The notes under the pieces are model-generated. The model saw nothing but the letters and a program-made list of their open reading frames with translations. It was not told where the DNA came from and did not search any database. From NCBI GenBank assembly GCA_015039365.1, contig WION01000101.1, forward strand, positions 1-64,000: a stretch of DNA of 64,000 nucleotides. The letters run 5' to 3'. Positions 54,112 to 64,000 of the stretch are shown one piece after another. Origin of the DNA: Amanita rubescens (taxonomy: Eukaryota > Basidiomycota > Agaricomycetes > Agaricales > Amanitaceae). The position numbers were made by a program, and so were the translations under genes. Each line of letters begins with the position of its first letter. Positions within the stretch are counted from its first letter, which is position 1.

Positions 54112-55312
54112 AACTGATATCACCGAAAGGAAGTTACATACAGCGTGCCAGTGAGTGAAGAGTGGGGTGTTGATTATACTTTAATCTTACACGGTAAAGG
54201 ATGCTCCTGCTCCCTCTTAGTACGTCAGTCAATACGTCAGCTTCTCAAGCACCGACAGACATAATATTTGATAAGGAAAGCGTGACCTTGTTTACGCCAA
54301 CCGGAACATGGTCAACAGTGAACGGTGGATGGAAAGCGGATAACGGTATATCACTAGAATAGCTATATTTGTGACTAGCGTATTAGAGTCTTAGTACCGA
54401 TCTAGTGGCATAGTTATGTCCTTACTGCTAATCAGACATAGATAGGGATCTCAGTTTTTCTCATGCGGCAGGAGGCATCAGACGGTTTTATACACTTTCG
54501 TTATGTTTCGCATAATTTGTTTGATTGCGTGCAAGGAGGAGAGTCTAAATGACCTTTACGTAGATTACAGAATTACCTTGCTTGCAAGGTCTCTCCCACG
54601 TCCCTTCGGCTATCGACCGACATGAATGCTAATGACTAACTTCGAAAAGCATATCGGCTGCCCTGATCTTTAATTGGCAATCCAGCGTATTGAATTATCG
54701 CAACACAGTCACCTTCAAGTTTCCTCAAGAGATAGATTCCTGGTCTCAATGCACAGCCTCCTCAGCTTGGGCGCTGGGAAGAATTCCAAGTCCACCCCCA
54801 AAATCGTGGGAACCGACTGCTATCTTAGAGTGAGCATTCGGAGTGAGCCGGGCTGAGTTTTAATCTGGGCCCCGACATATACTAGAGCAGTTAAGACTCC
54901 TATTTAGGAGCGCTCGACGTGTTCGTGAACGGGTACGAGACTAGGCGATGGGAGCTCTCGCAATCGAGAAATTACGGCTACTACGATGATGAGGTGACGG
55001 ACGGCTCATTGAAACTGCCGCTCGCCCAAGTTTTTTTTCGCACGATCACAGGTGGCGACCCATACCTTCGAAGTTTACACACATTTTTGCTCATGGATCC
55101 CGTTTTTCCTGATTCAGGCATGGGGCAGACTTTGAATGGCACATGCCAACTAGCCATACCTGCCGAAACCACCCCAATAATGAAAAGACGTGGTGGCGAA
55201 ATGCCGTTGAAAATGATCAGCACTTCCTTAGATAACCTGAGCTCTGCCGTCACGTCACATCACGTCGTGCACACTTATTAAACCCATGTGCACGGCCGAT
55301 GTTGAACAAACG
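54112..55312. other. No firm gene
   Basis: The plus ORF 54919-55281 (120 codons) has no domain. The last part (55286-55312) is the leader of the next gene or an N-terminal extension (MCTADVEQT). Confidence 0.3.
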
Positions 55313-55957
55313 ATGGCTGCTCCCGCCCCTCCGAACTTTGCTTTGATAGCACAAGAATGCGAAGCTATATCCCAATCATCCCATCAAATTACTGGCGAGC
55401 TTTCACGCCTTCCCCGTTATTTGGGCCAGTTCAACATAAACGAGGATTTGCGACAATTTCGTGCCCAAATGATTCGGCAATTTGAGGAGGTGAGCAATTT
55501 AACGAGGGATTGGAGAAATTAACCATCGCTCTTCGATTTATCAGGTGATGCGGAGATTCGATGGCTTGTCGAACAAGCTGGAACGCTTGTGAGCTTGTCA
55601 ACCTTCATTCCCTTAAGAAATGATAAACGTTTATCAGGGAAGAAAATTCTATTCGGCGAGGCAGCAACGTCCATCTTGGCCTCAAGGATTTACTTCATCT
55701 ACCCCTCCATCGCATCACGGGGCAGGAGGTCCAACTTGGGGACTTCTGGGCAATAAATCATGGCGGTGTATGTGTCGACAGGATTGTAGCAGCAAACCGT
55801 ACGTGTTTCATTGTTCCCAAGCTCCCTGCTGATCAAATTCATATCAGTTGACCAAATTAATGATCTCATTGAACGACTGGGAATAGATGTGCCACGAGGA
55901 CAAACTTTAAGGGAAAAAAGGGCAAGTTTGACTTCTTTCCATCATTGCCTGTTCTAA
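55313..55957 (+). CDS. Small four-exon protein of a basidiomycete family of unknown function
   Basis: Exons 55313-55489, 55545-55588, 55638-55798 and 55848-55957 are joined by three GT-AG introns of about 50 nt, each ending TATCAG/TTATCAG. The 163-residue product begins MAAPAPPNFALIAQECEAIS. It has a helical middle (FRAQMIRQFEEVMRRFDGLS, NKLERLEENSIRRGSN) typical of a short coiled coil, and ends LDQINDLIERLGIDVPRGQT, LREKRASL. The pattern helix, ENSI-x-R-x-x-N, then a DLI-x-x-LG-ID-PRG-TL-x-EKR tail is familiar to me from small uncharacterised Agaricomycete proteins. ATG 55286 is an alternative start. All junction phases agree, so the gene looks intact. Confidence 0.7.
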
Positions 55958-57520
55958 TCTAAATTAATTAGAAGTCTGTGAGGAGGCACCTGGGCATCCA
56001 AATTCACTAGTTGTGATCTCCCAGCATAGTTTTGGTCTGAGGGTGCTTGTAATTAGTATGATGTGCCATTGTTATCTTGCTTAGTTGTAACATTTTGTTT
56101 AACTGAAAGGTTGGATTCTGTAATCAAGTCTTGCATGAGATAATAAAACTACTATAGTAGTCACAGGCTATAAGCATTTTTCCAATGAATGACGAGGATG
56201 AGTGATTCTGAATCCGAGATTGCGACGAGGTTGTCATTCGAGAGAGATGTGCGAGCTTGGCTCTCACATCACCTCGTCACGAAAACACTAACTGCTTAGC
56301 TCAGTGAATCGGCTCGTAAAATCGACCTGAGCCCAGTCGGCAACCGTATCCCAGATCCCTCACATCCCGTCCTTATGATTACTCCTCGATGAGGCTGCAA
56401 GGGTGCATGGGCCGCTACTAGAACTGACTCGGAGAACGACGATGACTTGAACGGTCCGAGGGACTGGGCAGGAGTCTACTAGGAATTCCGGGGTTTACTC
56501 AAGATTTATAATAAAAAGGCCTCGGATCTGCTGCTTTCAGTACTAGGACAGACGTCTTTCGTACTACTCTAAATGATATCATCTTATTTTAATTTGGAAG
56601 CTTGGACATTCTAAGATTAAACGAACAACATGTGTTGCTTAGAGATCGTATGTTATAGAGCTCAGGGTCCGGTTCCAATTGGCGCGTTTTTTTGGCAGGT
56701 GCGCAAGTGAGGGAAGAGGTGTTGATAGTTGCAATTGGGCGCGATGGGTTGTAGAGGGGTCAAAAATCATCTATCGTCACTGGGATACTGCAGAGATGTG
56801 AGACTCGTTTGATGCAATAGAGGGAACACATACGTCGTCCACACAAACGCGATTTGCCTCAACATCAAAACGAAATCATCGATCACGATCCTCGAAATCG
56901 GTATCGTCACCCTCCGAAAAGGAGCACTGTTGGGGTGTTGAGGGATCAGGCGTGGATGTAAAGCGTTCCATGTAGTGATATTGGTTTTTTTTCCCAAAAG
57001 GAGATGTCTCAAAAAGGAGACGTTCACAGGCGAGCGTCCTTTTTTTTGGAAATAAGCAAAGCAGATAGTAGAAGGGACGCGGAGTTGGTTTACGCATAGT
57101 TGGAACAGTTTTTCGGTGGGTAGAATTGGGTATAGAGGGATTACTGCGCAGTTGTAAGAGTCGTTGGGAAGCAGGATTTGGCATGGTGGAGTGTAAAGGT
57201 TCACAGATGGACGTAGAGGAGTTTCGTGTGATGAGTACGAAAGTTGAGGTAGGATAGTCATGAATCATAGCTGGTCAGCACAATTGAACGGTTTAGAGAG
57301 GGAACACATACCTTGTGTAGGTGCTATGTTAACACGAGAAAGCAGAAGAGAGTGACAGAGATGGGGGAAGACGAACAGATTTGCGAAGGCAGAGGACACA
57401 GCAACTGACGGAATAATTCATATCGTTGGTGTCTTCTTTATCATCGGGAATGTTGACGTCTTTGTCTTCTTTGTCAGAGGGAAAGGGGCGTAGTGTTGCG
57501 TTTCGCCGCACGATCTGTGT
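55958..57520. other. No firm gene
   Basis: Two overlapping minus ORFs at 56767-57261 and 56876-57268 lack recognised domains. At 56519 the GGCCTCGGATCTGC word of the interspersed repeat (19209, 37362) recurs. Confidence 0.35.
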
Positions 57521-57639
57521 TATGTCTCGCGTCTGTCCGGGGACGTTTGTGCCGGAAAATGTCGTTGTCGGAAAATGCCGTGACTCGGGTCTCGCCGACC
57601 AATTGGTCGGTTAAAGCCGCGTCAGCAAGATACCGAGTC
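57521..57639. repeat. TATGTCTCGCGTCTG repeat, copy 1
   Basis: About 120 bp, starting TATGTCTCGCGTCTGTCCGG and ending GATACCGAGTC, recur at 60166-60280. The copy contains the perfect palindrome CCGACCAATTGGTCGG (57595-57610). Shorter pieces (TGTCTCGCGTCTGG) occur at 59860-59980. This is a dispersed element of unknown type. Confidence 0.8.
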
Positions 57640-57734
57640 ACGCAACCGCCGCACCTGCGCCCTCATCTCCCACCCCTGCCCCTCATCCTAAAAAGCGTAG
57701 CGCGCGCAAGAGAGGAAAGAGCAAACTCGATTTG

Positions 57735-58115
57735 TGGATGGGGACAGCGACAGTGGTGCGTTGACCCAGGAAAGCGGAGACAATCATACTGCTGAGACAC
57801 CGCGCGAAAGTATAATCACGGGTACAGATGCAGGGACGGACTACGCGGACGAAGAGGACGTTGAGGTGCGGGAGCCATCACCGCCAGGTACGTATATTGT
57901 GTCTTTGCACTCTGACGTTTTCATGGTGTTGATATATTGTTGCTAGCTTCACCGAAACCAACACGGGGACGCGGTAGAGGAACAAGAGGGCGGGGTGTGG
58001 GAAGGGGCCGTGGTGCTAGAGCTTTGACACGCGGAGCAATGAAGATGTGGGCCACCGCATCGCGTGGCATGGTCCGAGGCCACATTCACGTGCACTGCCT
58101 TACAATATGTCCATG
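57735..58115 (+). pseudogene. Acidic then Arg/Gly-rich protein, broken
   Basis: Two exons joined by a GTACGT...TGCTAG intron (57890-57947) give an acidic part (DSDSGALTQESGD, DAGTDYADEEDVEV) and an RG-rich part (RGRGRGTRGRGVGRGRG), then LTRGAMKMW. RG-rich tails commonly bind RNA. Upstream, the frame carries a TAG, and a basic stretch (PKKRSARKRGKSKLDLW) lies in another frame, so a frameshift has probably separated them. No start codon fits the acidic part. Confidence 0.35.
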
Positions 58116-58790
58116 ATATATGTTAAGAAGAGGATGATGACGATTAGTAATCGTCATCATCCATATCGGTCTTATCACCGGGAATGTTGACATCTTTGTC
58201 GGAATGAAAACGTCTATTGATAGGGATCGTCATCAAATAAGAGACAGACTCACGCTATACCGCGATTAGTTCTCGTTCAGATGATTTGGATACGTTGTTG
58301 CGCGAGATTCAGTACGTTAATCTTTACGTTTGGTGTTCTTCTCATTGTTTATATTCTTCCGGAGTACGATATGCAGAGTTTATTACTTACATATGTCTTA
58401 CCTGATGAAGTTGCCATTTCTCTAGGCGGTTGGTAGTCTTCATTCACAGATGTTCATATGCGTGCTTATCCGCAATCATTTGTTTGTTTTGTTCAACGAA
58501 CAGCATTCACTGGCAGAGACAAATTACACGCGCAGCTAAGACGCAGTACACTACGTAATTTAGATAACATTTAACGCCGAATAACAAGCTTGATTTACAC
58601 TATAGAACCCACGTTTTACCGATTAGGAAAACGTTGTAGTCGTGTTCTGCTTGAAAGAGGGCGACAAAGCGCGAGACTGTCATTTCAAACATGTGACAAT
58701 CGGTCATCATCAGAAGGAGAGACTAGTGGAGAAGAGGGAAGCGACCTACGTTCTTCATCTTTTAAGGGCAAACAGATAAGGTTATAGAAA

Positions 58791-59712
58791 GTGTACGAGT
58801 TGGTGGTCGATGTCGCCAAAAAAAGGGTGCGCTGTGCAGTGATTTTTGGACGAGGAAAAAAAAGAGTGCTTGCAACCGAATGATTATAGGTCTTTGTCGC
58901 TTACAATGTGTTCCTCATTAAACGAACGAGACACGAGATGAAAATCAATGCGCTCACCAGTAATTGTCGTGTATAGGATGTGTTAGGTCTTCGTTTACCG
59001 GCAAACGTTGTGCGCCACGCGCGAGAGGTCTTGCATTGCCCTGAGAAGTTGTTATGCTTAAATGTTTGGCATAGAGCCGGCAAATATGACGACACTTCGT
59101 TTTGATAGCATGAAGAGCCCTTCTCCACCTATCACCTGAGGAGGCCTTTCGAGGTCCGCTTTGATGGTAAAGATAGCAAGGAGCGTCGAGGCCATTGAAA
59201 AGATGGCTGAAACGAGCGCTACGAATCCCGCGATGCGCATGACGCTATCCAGTCCCGACAATGTGAGGAAAGTCACTGATGCGCTCAATATAATGGATGC
59301 CTTCAAACACGACAACTTGAGTCAAAGTCTCGGGGTATAGAAAACCAAACACGTACCATGATACACGTGCACGCGCCAATGACAAACATTGGAGCAGCGG
59401 TTCTCAACCCGCTCTCTTCGTCCGCTCTGTGGTCTCTCGAACGGTCGAGGAAGACGTAAGGAATACCGATACACAAGCAGGATATGGTAAAGTCCACAAG
59501 AACGCGGGGGGGAACAAGTGTACGAGGTGGTCTGAGTAGGTCGATGTCACCAAAAAAGGGTGCGCTGTGCAGTGATTTTCGGACGAGGAAAAAAAAAGAG
59601 TGCTTGCAACTGAATGATTATAGGTCTTTGTCGCTCACAATGGCTCCTGAAGCAATTTGTTCCTCATTAAACGATCGAGACACGAGGTGAAAATCAATGC
59701 GCTCACCAGTAT
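58791..59712. repeat. Direct repeat pair, about 180-195 bp
   Basis: 58791-58962 and 59518-59712 share GTGTACGAG, CCAAAAAA-GGGTGCGCTGTGC, GAGTGCTTGCAAC-GAATGATT and CAATGCGCTCACCAGTA in the same order, with a 20-bp insertion in the second. The truncated membrane-protein gene at 59058 sits between, so it was duplicated or inserted together with these flanks. Confidence 0.8.
59058..59500 (-). pseudogene. Truncated multi-pass membrane protein
   Basis: The exon at 59356-59500 (DFTISCLCIGIPYVFLDRSR, GLRTAAPMFVIGACTCIM) is joined by a GTACGT...TTGAAG intron (59301-59355) to ASIILSASVTFLTLSGLDSV, MRIAGFVALVSAIFSMASTL, LAIFTIKADLERP, GGEGLFMLSKRSV and then a stop. Basidiomycete membrane proteins with this pattern (GLD-x-R-AG-x-VA, FSMAST, EGL-LLSKRS) usually continue with another helix, which is missing here. 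The N-terminus is also lost, because no ATG opens the first exon. Flanking direct repeats suggest how it was copied. Confidence 0.5.
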
Positions 59713-60165
59713 GTATGTTGTGTAGAGCGTGGTGAGTATGGCCATTCTGCGCCAACTGCTGCATGTCATGTGAGCGTCGCATAATGCGCTGTCTATCGCT
59801 TGAACGTTGCCGTGGGTAGCTTACGCCGCGTTTCGCCATGTCGTGAAAGGGCCATTTTACCAGATGTAGCCTGTGCGGATGTCTCGCGTCTGGCATAGCG
59901 AGCAGTGCGTCGGGTCTCATTTTACCGAATGGAGCCGGCCCGTGGGTATGTCTCGCGTCTGGGCGTGTCTCGCGTTTTCCCATCTTTGACTTCTTCGTCA
60001 GAGTGGAAATATCTGTATTGATAGGAATCGTCATCATCAACATCACGAAAGTTCGAGACAGACTCTACATACTCGGTATCGTCTTGATCTTTTGTTAAAT
60101 GGGAAGTAAAGAGGGTGTTGGTAAAGAGGCGTGACCTAGCACTTGGGTCTCATCCGACCTGTTGT

Positions 60166-60280
60166 TATGTCTCGCGTCTGTCCGGGGACGTTTGTGCCGG
60201 AAAATGCCGTGCGCACTAGCGTGTCTCGGGTCTCGCCGGCCAATTGGTCGGTTAAAGCCGCGTCAGCAAGATACCGAGTC
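60166..60280. repeat. TATGTCTCGCGTCTG repeat, copy 2
   Basis: Counterpart of 57521-57639, same orientation. Its palindrome has one change (CCGGCCAATTGGTCGG at 60236-60251), and about 10 bp differ in the middle. Confidence 0.8.
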
Positions 60281-60424
60281 CTTTCAGGCCTCGGAAAAAA
60301 GCCTGTTATTCCACGCAACCATTTATACTTAATTCGGCAGTTGGTGGTAAGGGAAGTTAACAAAAGATGTTGTATTTCGCCCTTGCATCGAATGAAACTA
60401 GAATAAATTCAAATACTAATAATC

Positions 60425-61150
60425 TAAACTATTCTGCCGCATGCGATGATGTACTAGCTTCATTACCCAAAGCGACAAGCAGATGGTCCACCACGAATTC
60501 AATATACTGATACATTAGCTTTGCAATCAATTTTGTAGGAGGAACGTCTAAAGTCACTAGTGAGTATACATGCCTATCAACATCATGCAAGCGTGATGAA
60601 CCTGTCAGAAATTCTTGCTCAATTCCGACGGCTTTCGTGATGATCGTCTGGACAACTTCGGGGTGAGGATGACGTTTCATGTGACTAAACAACAACAGGC
60701 AAAATTGGTATGCAACCCTCGTCCCGAGAAATGAGTTCGTTGGAGAAAGTCAGGCCAGACATCAAACTTCTTGAGCCAGAAGATAGACGCAAAAGAACAG
60801 CAGGAGAAAACTTGAATGCCTTCCACTGCGGCAAAAGGTTCGGCGAATCATGTTGACTTCTTGTCAGAGATCCATCGAAGAGCCCAATCCGCTTTCTTCT
60901 TGATGCAAGGTATGGTGTTGATGGCGTCGAAAAGATATTCACATTGACCACAGGTCTTTGGCGTAAGTATCGATGAAGCGGGAGTAAGTCTCAGAGTGGA
61001 TATTCTCCATCATTATTTGGAAACCCTAGAAGCACCGGGCCTCGGCAACTTCTTGAGAATCGTTCTACCAGATTCTCGTTCACAATGACATCCGATGCGG
61101 TGAAGAACGCCAGAACATGGGAAATAAATGGTGTTCGTTGTCATTGAGGC
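60425..61150 (-). pseudogene. Ribonucleotide reductase small subunit relic
   Basis: Pieces in three frames follow the order of the R2 subunit. They are NEHHLFPMF and [10 protein letters not shown] (61130-61060), [20 protein letters not shown] (61030-60985), [19 protein letters not shown] (60950-60895), SFASIFWLKK (near 60790), GLTFSNELISRDEG (60740-60720), LFSHMKRHPHPEVV, IIT-AV-IEQEFLT (to 60600) and LIAKLMYQYIEFVVDHLLVA (60480). R2 makes deoxyribonucleotides through a di-iron tyrosyl radical. Here the frameshifts and missing N-terminal iron ligands make it non-functional. The Glu-His pair of EARCF...ENIHSE is still visible. No introns are seen, so it may be a processed or ancient copy. Confidence 0.85.
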
Positions 61151-62136
61151 GATTTGTCCATTCACGAAGGTCTGATCACCAGGTTTTCGCACTTTACGGG
61201 TTATGATGGGGTGTGTCGTTCGGTTTCAGGCTGCATTGGACATGAGTGCAGGGCCGATCAGGTTCCGATCGGTTTAGAGTGCCGAAGCGGTCGCCGAGAG
61301 GGCCAAGCCGAGACTGGGACGAGTCACGTCGCGTATAACCATGGGCGCAGTATGTTCAGGAGAGGGAGAGACTGATGCTGATGTTGGAGTGGATCCCGGG
61401 CTCAACACGCGGCTGTGAGGCCCGTATACAGGCGAGGTCCAGTTGAAGTATCTGGTCAGGGTTCAGTGTAATGTTAATGTCGATCACCTCAGCGGGGAGT
61501 GGCGGTAAGGCTGGTGCTACGGTTAACAGTGAAGCTGAAGGGGTGTCGCGTGTATTCCAATGCAAATGAGGCTGGATGCGTGAAGTGGGTTTCAAGTGTT
61601 GGTCATATCGGGTATTAGTGATACTCAGGAGAGGTTTTCGAGGCTTGATCCCTAAAGATATCATGAAGTTGAGAAAATACGAGTGATAGGACGGTGACGC
61701 ACGTGAGACCTCGCGCTAGTGCCTGCACAATCCCGAGTCCACTTTCCAACAGTGCTCTGCCATCACGTTCGATACGAAATACTCTTGAGCGCTGAGCGTT
61801 GACGGCGACGATTCCAAGTCGACCTCGAGCTGAACTAGGTCGAGTTACCTGGCTTAGTAAACAGCGAGTCAAAGCTGCGAGAGTCGCGAACTGATGATTC
61901 CGTGAGAATTTGATTACGCCAGTATCTACTATCTACCATCACGCCCGGACCCCAGGGCACACGGGGACAGGATCAAGTAGCGGATAGACTTTGGGTCATC
62001 GCGAACGATAAACGAGGAAACGGGCTAGACAGGCTTGTCACCCAAAGTACCGTTGGGAACGCCAACTTCAGAAGAGAGTCCCCCACTGCCAGATACTACC
62101 ACAGTTCTTCGCTTATCTCGTTGGCATCTCATCCCG
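61151..62136. other. No recognised gene
   Basis: Minus ORFs at 61356-61664 and 61615-61872 have no domains. The part next to 62137 should include the promoter of the following gene. Confidence 0.35.
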
Positions 62137-64000
62137 ATGGCCCAAAAGAAAGCGAAAGTTTCGTTGTCCCCCTTGTTTACCAACACAATTCATTCAGATG
62201 AAGTACCGCTGGACCCATCTCCCCTAACTCCACTCGGTGCAGATATGGACTGGTCGATCACAATTCCTTCAACACAGTCTAACTTGTATTGGCGCCGATA
62301 TGCTGCGCAAGGCTTTCAGCTTCCTGGGGAACTTGCTGCCAACGGCCCACAATACCCAGGTAAATTACATGTGTTCACCACTAGTACCGCAAAGCCAATA
62401 CTGCATTACAGAACCAGAACCTTTCAAACAGGTCAAACTCACAGACAGCATGAAGAAGCTCATCAATACCATATCGACAGATATCATTCAAACTTGGCCC
62501 CCATACCAGAGTCCTGAAGACATGTCCAAGAACACCTTACTCTTGGTGAACCCATATGCATTTGTTACACATGCATTCAATCCCAGGCTGCAACTGCTCG
62601 TCAACGAGGCCCAAAATTCACAACAACAGGTTGGGAATTGGTCACTGAGTGCATATGCAATATCTGATTAGTAATCATTAGGATGCTGTTTCACTAAAAC
62701 TTCAGAAACTCCTGGAGGTATGATCATCATTTACTAATCTGGCTCTGTCTTATTTTTCAGGGTGCTTCAGTGGCAACTTATAGCCAGCAGGTGTTTTATT
62801 TATTTATGAAAAGTGTCGGTGATCTTGAAGGGGAGGGGGATCTGAAGCATTGCATTGCCAAGGCAAAGGAACATACATTTGTCATCAAGCAAGCAAAAGT
62901 GTCTGGGAAAAAGTGTAGGAAGCAAGCTGTTTGGATTGGATTGGAAAGGCCAGGATCTGCTTTCTGCGGCTTCTCTCTCATCTAACAGGGGTAATAGGGT
63001 ACCAGAAGAGGAACTGGAGAAGCTTACAGGAAAGCATATGGTTGAAACACTTCAACAGGTTATTGATGGTGTGGAACATAAAGCTTTCACCAATGAAGGC
63101 TACATCTGCATCAAGGACAACACCTATCGTATATGTGCACCAACTCCTCATGATACACAAATGAGAGCTTGCATTTTTTGGACCAAGACATCTCCTGAGG
63201 ATACTTCACCAACATGGGACAAGGTGGTAAGTAAATCTCTCATTATCTGCATTTCGCCTGAAAAAAAGGTTTTAGTTTGGGTCAATTGTCTACAATATTA
63301 ACCTACTTGATACAAGGTTCGGTCAAGACAATGAGGAAGTTGCAAAGGATATGAAGGCCACTTTCAATTCAGTGATGTAGGTGCCACATGATTCTTATAC
63401 CTTTGTTCAAATTCAGTAAATTATACAGATCAGGCTCCTCTAATCCTCTCATTCGTGGTAGAATGGCGTCTAGTGGAGTGATGACAAAGGCAATTGGACG
63501 CACCTCAACCTTTGGAACTCCTCGGGATGTCCAAGTAAATCATTTTGCTGCATATTTTAAAGGCATTATTCAACAACTTTTTCCCCACCTTCTAGATTGT
63601 TGTCCCAAAAGTTTCTTCAAAAAATCCAAAGGCAGCAACAATTGAAAAGGCTGCTGTACTACAACAACTTCGGCTGGAAATGCGGGAAGTGAGTGCAGGT
63701 ATGTTTTGCAATATTTATTTTAAGGTACATTTTATGGTGTTCTACTACTAGTAATGCAAGCAAGAAATTTTTCTTTTTTGGAGGGTTTTATGCCAACTTT
63801 TGCTAAAAGACAAATGGTATGTTTTGCATTTGTTCAAGTGGTATTTGATGATTATTAAAAATAAATTGCACAGGAAACAGCATTGACCACCTCAAATGCA
63901 AGGAATATTTTGGGTTACCCCAACACATCAGCTTTTGGGACATATGCCTACTGTGCATCATCCCATACTGACCAAGATGAATCATCAACAAGTGGTTGGG
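62137..64000 (+). CDS. Multi-exon repetitive-gene protein, cut by the window edge; possible 2OG-Fe(II) oxygenase start
   Basis: Exons read with consistent phase: 62137-62359, 62412-62629, 62682-62717, 62761-62912, 62989 to about 63223, then about 63317-63378, about 63430-63534, 63598 to about 63700, about 63760-63814 and 63874 onward. The product includes FKQVKLTDSMKKLINTISTD, TLLLVNPYAFVTHAFNP, SVATYSQQVFYLFMKSVGDL, ELEKLTGKHMVETLQQVIDG, YICIKDNTYRICAPTPHDTQ, RTSTFGTPRDVQ, VPKVSSKNPKAATIEKAAVL and NILGYPNTSAFGTYAYCASS followed by HTDQDESSTSGW. The last motif resembles the HxD iron-binding start of the 2OG-Fe(II) oxygenase-like domain that is abundant in basidiomycete repetitive genes; the deciding second His lies outside the window. 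A broken copy at 30366-31790 shows the gene is dispersed. Confidence 0.6.

Noticed and set aside
56767..57268. Two overlapping minus ORFs as a protein gene
   Set aside because: Both frames are open over the same DNA without domain or codon evidence to choose between them.

Overview
The window looks like gene-poor, repeat-rich nuclear DNA from a basidiomycete fungus, most likely a mushroom-forming Agaricomycete. The reasons are GT-AG introns of about 45-60 nt, tandem F-box families, DUF3712- and DUF6532-type proteins, copia debris, and a transposon-associated multi-exon gene at the right edge. There are no bacterial features, rRNA or CRISPR arrays, and no tRNA I would call.

Region 1 (1-16.5 kb) is a nest of segmental duplications. 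The anchor is a complete eight-exon USP5/UBP14-type deubiquitinase on the minus strand (8802-11681). To its left, fragments of it are duplicated twice, each beside a copy of an F-box/leucine-rich gene; a third copy of the F-box tail opens the window. A DUF3712 membrane protein with a premature stop lies among them. To the right, two intronless F-box paralogues (449 and 448 codons) sit in a tandem duplication, each followed by a decayed piece of an Ssz1-type Hsp70 gene. F-box proteins and UBP14 act at opposite ends of the ubiquitin-proteasome pathway, but here they are neighbours through duplication rather than evident co-regulation.

Region 2 (16.5-24.8 kb) holds uncertain Pro-rich ORFs, an interrupted DUF6532 gene, a 41-bp tandem repeat, a broken copia gag, a MITE candidate and fragments of transposon-associated genes.

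Region 3 (24.86-39.6 kb) is the most unusual part. Three related blocks (A 24.86-30.32, B 31.84-35.29, C 35.9-39.62 kb) are full of short perfect hairpins with 6-9 bp stems and usually 3-7 nt loops. They occur roughly every 40-70 bp through both coding-like and non-coding sequence. The minus strand of A, B and the right end of C carries long Ser/Pro-rich repeat ORFs, headed in A by a charged coiled-coil-like domain. A recurring GTGAGT hairpin motif spaced by about 190 bp, and compensatory changes between homologous hairpins, point to selection on or copying of nucleic-acid structure. I do not recognise this family. Between A and B lies a 1,039-bp non-autonomous hAT-type element with a perfect 8-bp target-site duplication, inserted in an older copy of the gene at the right edge. 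Block C is bracketed by 17-bp inverted repeats and GATCA-rich subterminal DNA.

Region 4 (40-64 kb) is mostly relics: a RecQ-like helicase piece, a kinase tail, a copia reverse transcriptase ending in 24 A, a Pif1-like piece, a truncated membrane protein and a frameshifted ribonucleotide reductase small subunit. Three multi-exon models look intact: 48999-50117, 55313-55957 and 62137-64000 (incomplete at the edge).
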